From the NCBI GenBank assembly GCA_028023455.1, contig JAQFVV010000073.1, positions 1,411,001 to 1,475,000 of the forward strand: a DNA stretch of 64,000 nt, in the 5' to 3' direction. A program made the position numbers and the translations under genes. Each line of letters starts with the position of its first letter. Positions within the stretch are counted from its first letter, which is position 1. Under the pieces are notes generated by a model that was given only the letters and a program-made list of their open reading frames with translations, was not told where the DNA came from and made no database searches. The stretch is from Epiperipatus broadwayi (Eukaryota; Onychophora; Udeonychophora; Euonychophora; Peripatidae). Of this stretch, positions 58,946 to 64,000 are shown one piece after another.

Positions 58946-61900
58946 GGGTCTTGTGCATCCTCACTTCAGATAATAGTATATGATATAAAATAAAATGGGT
59001 TCTAGCTCAGGTAATAATTAATAAATAAAATATTCAGCATTAAAATTAAAATGTTTCACTAGCTCAAATTTAAAATACGAATAAGGTTCAGTTTATAAAA
59101 ATAAATTAAATAAATATTTAATATTTTCATGAGACTTGAAGTGAAAATACAGGTGACAAGATAGATTACATTGAGCCAATATCCCACAGGATACTACCTC
59201 AATGGCATAAGAACACTATCCCCCCTTATTACTATTTCAAATAACAAACTCATAGTATTCTTACGACTTTAATAACTTCTACTCACTAAGATTAAACTAA
59301 TAATTAAGTCTTAATCTTCTATTTGTAATAATCTAGCTCAATAAAATAATCTCAGGTTCATAAAGTTTATTCTAAGTTAATTTAAAAATACGGTAGTAAA
59401 ATATGAGAAGGGATTTTATGTCATAATCTACTACACTGAAACTAATAATAATAATAATAATAATAATATTCTTCATTGTTTAACTACTACTGGATATCTT
59501 TTCTTTTCATTATATTTTTATTACCATAATAAAATAATAAAATAATTTTATATAATCTTTTATCTTCATGTAATAATATAATAAATACGTGGTAGCATAT
59601 GATAATCTGATAAACAAAGGATGTGTGGCAACTGATAGCATATAATTCAGTATACTATTGTGATAACTGATTTATGACCAATAAAACAATGTAAAATTAT
59701 AATTATTTAATTAAAAGAATACCAATAAAATATTTAAAATTCTTAAATAATTCTCTATTTATCTTTTTGTGCAAAATTATATTTTTGTTTCAATTGTTAT
59801 GAATATATCGTGATTTCATGCAGTGAAGTGGAGAAATAAACAATCCAGACACAAAAATTTTGAAAAACAAATTTTAACAAAGTTTATTAACAACAACAAA
59901 TAAAATAAACAATTTATGTACACTATTTACAATGGATATCCTTATTTTAATCTTACATTTTTATCTACTAAGTTATATAAAAAATAGTTTATAGTTTAGT
60001 TATATCTTTATTTATACTTAAGACAAAATAAAAAAAAATGTTACCATTTGGTTTCTCATTATGGTTAACTTATTATAAATATATTTACTTATTAGCAAAA
60101 TATTTCATCCTTAATATTATTAAACTATCTTATTTTTAAAAAAAAAAATTCATAGGAAAACATTCTACAGAAAAACAAAATTAACTTTATAATGAGTATG
60201 GATTTCTCAAAATATATAAAAAAAATTTCATCTTGCAAAGTCAAAGATGTTACATAAAATATTCATCCAAAATTCAGTACTAGATTTTAGTGTTTTATCA
60301 CACGATGTTTACTAATCATAATATATTCTTATTTAGCCTTACTTTAGTATGATATAAGTGTAATAATCAATATATTCCTGTTATTCAATAAACAAAAAAT
60401 ATACTATGCATATTGTTTATATAATTTACTTTGTACTATTGTATTTTAAAAATATGCAATACTTATTTTTCTCTTAAAAATAATAATAAAGCATTCAAAA
60501 ATAATTAACATTTTAAAGAAAATATCTTTGTTTAGATACTCTATTTTAAAAATTTATATTTCATTTCCGAAAATAAATTCAAAAATATATTCTATGATTC
60601 TTTCCTTTCCTTAGGATACTTTGGACCTTCAATTTCAAGTTATAAATTCTATTCCTTCTAAGCAAATAAACCAATCTTATACAAAACGATAGCATAACCT
60701 AAGTTCTAAATTATTTATCATTTCTTTTCAAAATATCTTACTGAAACGATGCAGTTACATGAAATAAAGATAGCGAAACAGATGTATAGGATTTAAGGAA
60801 GAAAGCTAGAGTATCACTCTTAATATATCTCAAAAAATCATGGCACAGTGCAAAGAGGTATGACCTTTACCTGTCTAATAACCTCTAATACATGAACGAT
60901 GTTAAAGCTACTTCTTCAGCTTTATTTAAAACATCAAATATTTAAAGACATATAAAACACTGTCCAAATAAAATGTGTATCAGTCATAGGGCTTTGTTAA
61001 CTATGCTGATAACCACATAAAGACTAAATATTATTTCTATTCCTTATCATATCCTATTTTTTTAAAAAATACATCATCTTGGTTTCCTGCTAACTATAGT
61101 ACTTCCAAGCCACTATCTCAACATTATTTCTCAAGATTTTTCTACATCTTACATCGATAAATAACTATCTGCATTTACAAAACAATAAATAAAATTCATT
61201 GATAGTTTAAAACAATTTCACTGTTCCATAAGAAAAGTTTGCTTACTTCATTATTCTATATGTTTAATCATATACAATCTACTTAGACAATATTTGAATA
61301 TCCAATAACATGAAAGTTCTAAAAGAATCACATAATTATTTGTTATTATGTTGGATTATATCACTAATATATAAAAAAAATAATCGTCGTATGCATATTT
61401 TCAAATCAATCCTATCTCATAATGTTTTTTTTAAATGTTGTATGAAAATGCGTTACATATAATTAAAACTTTTACACTTCATTCTTAGATTCATAGATGA
61501 TCTAAAGAAAACAAAAATATACATTATAAATTATTAATAGTTATTATTATTACCAAATAACCCTTTTTATCTGGTCATCATTTTTAGTAGGCTTCTTCCA
61601 TCCACTGGATATAGAAAAACATTGCATACATAAACGAAAAGACACATCCATACGTTTTATTTAAAAATATTCTTATCTAAATTATTAGATTATATTATAA
61701 ATTTTATGTTATTAACAAATTAATGTTTTATGTTTTCCTAATCTTATAAATAGAAAAATTTACATTTAACTAAGTTAGTAAAATAAAAATTTAAAACTAT
61801 AATTACGTCTTCACTTGACCATAGTTCATGATAAAATCCAAAAATGTTTATTATTTTCTCTAGAGTTTTAAAATGTTCTCCTCCAAGCGCGTTAAAGTTT

Positions 61901-63753
61901 AAAAATAAAAATAATTATTAATCCATTTAGTAAAATTTATAGAAAATAATCCTGGGTCTTTACTGTTCAGAATGAAAATTATTAAACTGTAATATTAAAG
62001 AATTATTCCCATGAAGTTTATTCAATATTCTCTGATGCATCACTCTGTTCAATTTAACTTAAGTTATCCGGTAAACTTTTACACAATATTTGTATTTTCA
62101 TGGATCCATCCTTTATTTATCTACTATATGTTCATTTTTTTATATAGGTTTTATTTCTTAATAAGTTCTTTTTAATTCTTGTAAAATATATATTTAAAAA
62201 AAATGTTTCCTTCAAAAAGGACTAAACATTCTATTTCTTTCATTATATTTTATGATAACTCATACGATATAAATATCTTATTCTTTTTTTAAAAAAAAAA
62301 CTCCTGGATAAGCTTATAAATAATGCGTCACAAATTTTTTTAGACGGCAAATAGTTTTCTGTTTAAGCTTCCAGCATAATGCCCGAATTATTTTTATATG
62401 AGTTAGAATAATCCTCCGGTTGAGCATAAATAAAGCTGTATTATAATTTAAACATATTTTATTTCGTAGTATATCCATCTCTATTGCGTAGTTTAGGTTA
62501 AACTTCAGATAAAATACTCCTGGCAAGTAACTTTTAAAAAACTAGAAAATCATTTCCACGAAGTTTCTAAATATATATATTTTTTTAAACTCTCTTTTGC
62601 AAAATACTTTAAAATTATCAATTAGTTTTTTGCAGATAAAGTTATAAGAAAGTACTAAAAAATTGACTAAAATAAAAATTTAAAAATACTATCTCTTTGA
62701 TAGCTATAATTTACCTTTCTCTGGTTTCAATACATTATTAATCTCCTCTTATACCCCCGTGCAATTCATATTTATAGTCTGTAAGAATACCTCATTTGAT
62801 TGGTTGATTCTTACTTTAACTTGAGAACAAATTTACATATTTTCAGTTTATAGCAGAATTATATTTGAAAATAAAAAAATATGACGTAATGAACTTAAAA
62901 TATTATTTAAAATATTACTTTTAAATCAATTATTATTTTATTAAAACTATTTAAACATTTAAAATAACTTTTAAAATAATTTTAATAACCTATTCCATTT
63001 ATCTATTTTTATTTAAACAAAATATTTAATTTTTTTATTAACTGTATTCGTCTTTATTACATTATTTAAAACATTACATACGATAGTTAACTTAATATTT
63101 ATTATTATTTGCTTTTATGATAGGCAATAATTCTATCCAATTCTATAATATAACTTTTAAAATATTTTAAACTTTGTTACTTTAAATACAAACAAGCATG
63201 TGTGTGAAAGTATGTAGTATACAAGTCACATGATTAATAACTTTGACAGACGATTTTCAATCTATTTCTCTGCCTAGACTAATAAAATTGATACACTTAT
63301 TATATTAAATAAAATAATTATAAAAATTTGGAAGAATAATTTTAAAAATATAGAACTAGATATAATTTTCACCATCATAAAGTTTATTTTAAAAATATAC
63401 TATATTAATTTTGACTATTAAATATGATTATAAATTTTAATATAGCATTTATTAAATTATAAGTTTTAAACTATTAAAATCGAATTTTTAAATATACTTT
63501 TAATATTTATAGCTGAGTTATTTAATATGGCCAGCTTTTACAACCATATGCAACAATATTTTAAGCTTTACTTAACTATTTTTTAAATAATTCGTTATAA
63601 TTTTATATACTACGTATTTTTTTTAGCTTCAAATTGTACTTTATATTATAATTGACAAACTATAATTAACATATTAAAATAATATATTCTAAAATTTAAA
63701 ATTTTTAGTAATTGACTGTTATGAACTATTACTGACCTATAGAAAAGGGCACA
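58879..63753 (-). repeat. 5' LTR (4875 bp)
   Basis: Partner of 50840-55732, near-identical across the full length, with the most differences in its last ~700 bp and in the ~60 bp primer-site-like unit at the other end. Starts TGTGCCC at 63753 and ends GGTTAGA at 58879. Any promoter that drives the Gag-like ORF should lie here on the minus strand. The 70-codon frame at 62314-62526 lies in a region that is not open in the other LTR and is ignored. Confidence 0.85.
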
Positions 63754-63774
63754 ATATATATAATAATAATATAG

Positions 63775-63842
<68 letters not shown>

Positions 63843-63850
63843 CAAATCAA
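63754..63850. repeat. (AT)n-rich flank and microsatellite
   Basis: ATATATATAATAATATAG follows the LTR directly, then a ~58 bp AT run. The insertion target therefore appears to be an AT microsatellite. Confidence 0.9.
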
Positions 63851-63891
63851 TATATATATATCAAAATACAGTAAAATTTTACATAAATTTT

Positions 63892-64000
63892 AGGCTAGAT
63901 ATAATTAGAGGGAATTTGAACCCAGACTTTCAAGCTCCCTTTAGTCATCCACTACATTTTATACAATTGATACCTATGTTCACATACAAGTGAAAAAGAT
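63892..64000 (+). mobile_element. GAACCCAGA hairpin family, cut by the window end
   Basis: GATATAATTAGAGGGAATTT, GAACCCAGACTTTCAAGCTC, CATCCACTACATTTTATACA and GTGAAAAAGAT follow the reference copy at 21725 closely. It continues beyond the window. Confidence 0.78.

Larger units (their letters stand above)
50840..63753 (-). mobile_element. Complete non-autonomous LTR retrotransposon with giant LTRs
   Basis: Total 12.9 kb: 5' LTR 63753-58879, internal region 58878-55733 (3.15 kb), 3' LTR 55732-50840, all read on the minus strand. LTRs are near-identical. A purine tract lies against the 3' LTR and a TGG-starting primer-site candidate lies 3 nt after the 5' LTR. Both flanks are ATATAT-rich, compatible with a short target-site duplication that cannot be sized in such sequence. 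The only gene is a coiled-coil Gag-like ORF. No protease, reverse transcriptase, RNase H or integrase is present, so replication must depend on another element. LTRs longer than the interior recall plant LARD elements. Confidence 0.82.

Noticed and set aside
50840-63753. Maverick/Polinton, Helitron or Penelope-like element
   Set aside because: No inverted termini, no helicase, polymerase or GIY-YIG/RT coding sequence. Direct repeats with a purine tract and primer-site-like sequence fit an LTR retrotransposon better.

Overview
The window reads as repeat-dominated, intergenic nuclear DNA of an animal. It is very AT-rich (roughly three quarters A+T by eye), full of (AT)n and poly-A/T runs, and has no operons, long ORF arrays or recognisable single-copy housekeeping gene. 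It holds tRNA-derived SINEs, decayed LINE reverse-transcriptase genes, many hairpin or terminal-inverted-repeat (TIR) elements, short tandem arrays and one LTR retrotransposon. I cannot name the species. An AT-rich invertebrate (arthropod, hydrozoan or flatworm) fits.

Region 1-32 kb is a mosaic of old mobile elements. It holds three copies of a ~100 bp tRNA-derived SINE (a fourth lies at 39.3 kb), a 133-bp tandem array (2.36-2.88 kb), a compound AAT/AGT microsatellite (4.83-5.10 kb), and several large palindromes (6.2, 8.0, 13.2, 19.6, 21.3, 21.7, 25.5, 26.2 and 30.8 kb). It also holds LINE fragments, including 3'-end pieces that share a terminal motif.

Region 32-45 kb holds the C-terminal part of a LINE ORF with its zinc finger (31.9-32.6 kb). 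Next come two tandem paralogous minus-strand segments that look like terminal exons of an unrecognised protein (32.99-33.19 and 33.75-33.89 kb). Two further decayed LINE genes, a 355-bp tandem repeat and more hairpin-family fragments follow.

Region 45.6-63.8 kb is the most striking. Two ~4.9 kb direct repeats (50840-55732 and 58879-63753) are almost identical and flank a 3.15 kb internal region that encodes, on the minus strand, one long coiled-coil Gag-like protein and nothing else. A polypurine tract abuts one repeat and a TGG-starting primer-binding-site-like sequence lies 3 nt from the other, both in the orientation of the ORF. This is therefore a non-autonomous LTR retrotransposon with LTRs longer than its interior, the architecture known from plant LARDs. 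A third, diverged ~5.2 kb copy of the same LTR (45648-50829) lies only 10 bp away and behaves like an older solo LTR. The primer-binding area is itself multiplied into four related ~60 bp units.

Only the Gag-like ORF looks potentially functional, and it carries a one-base frame break in an A-run. Everything else coding is fragmentary.
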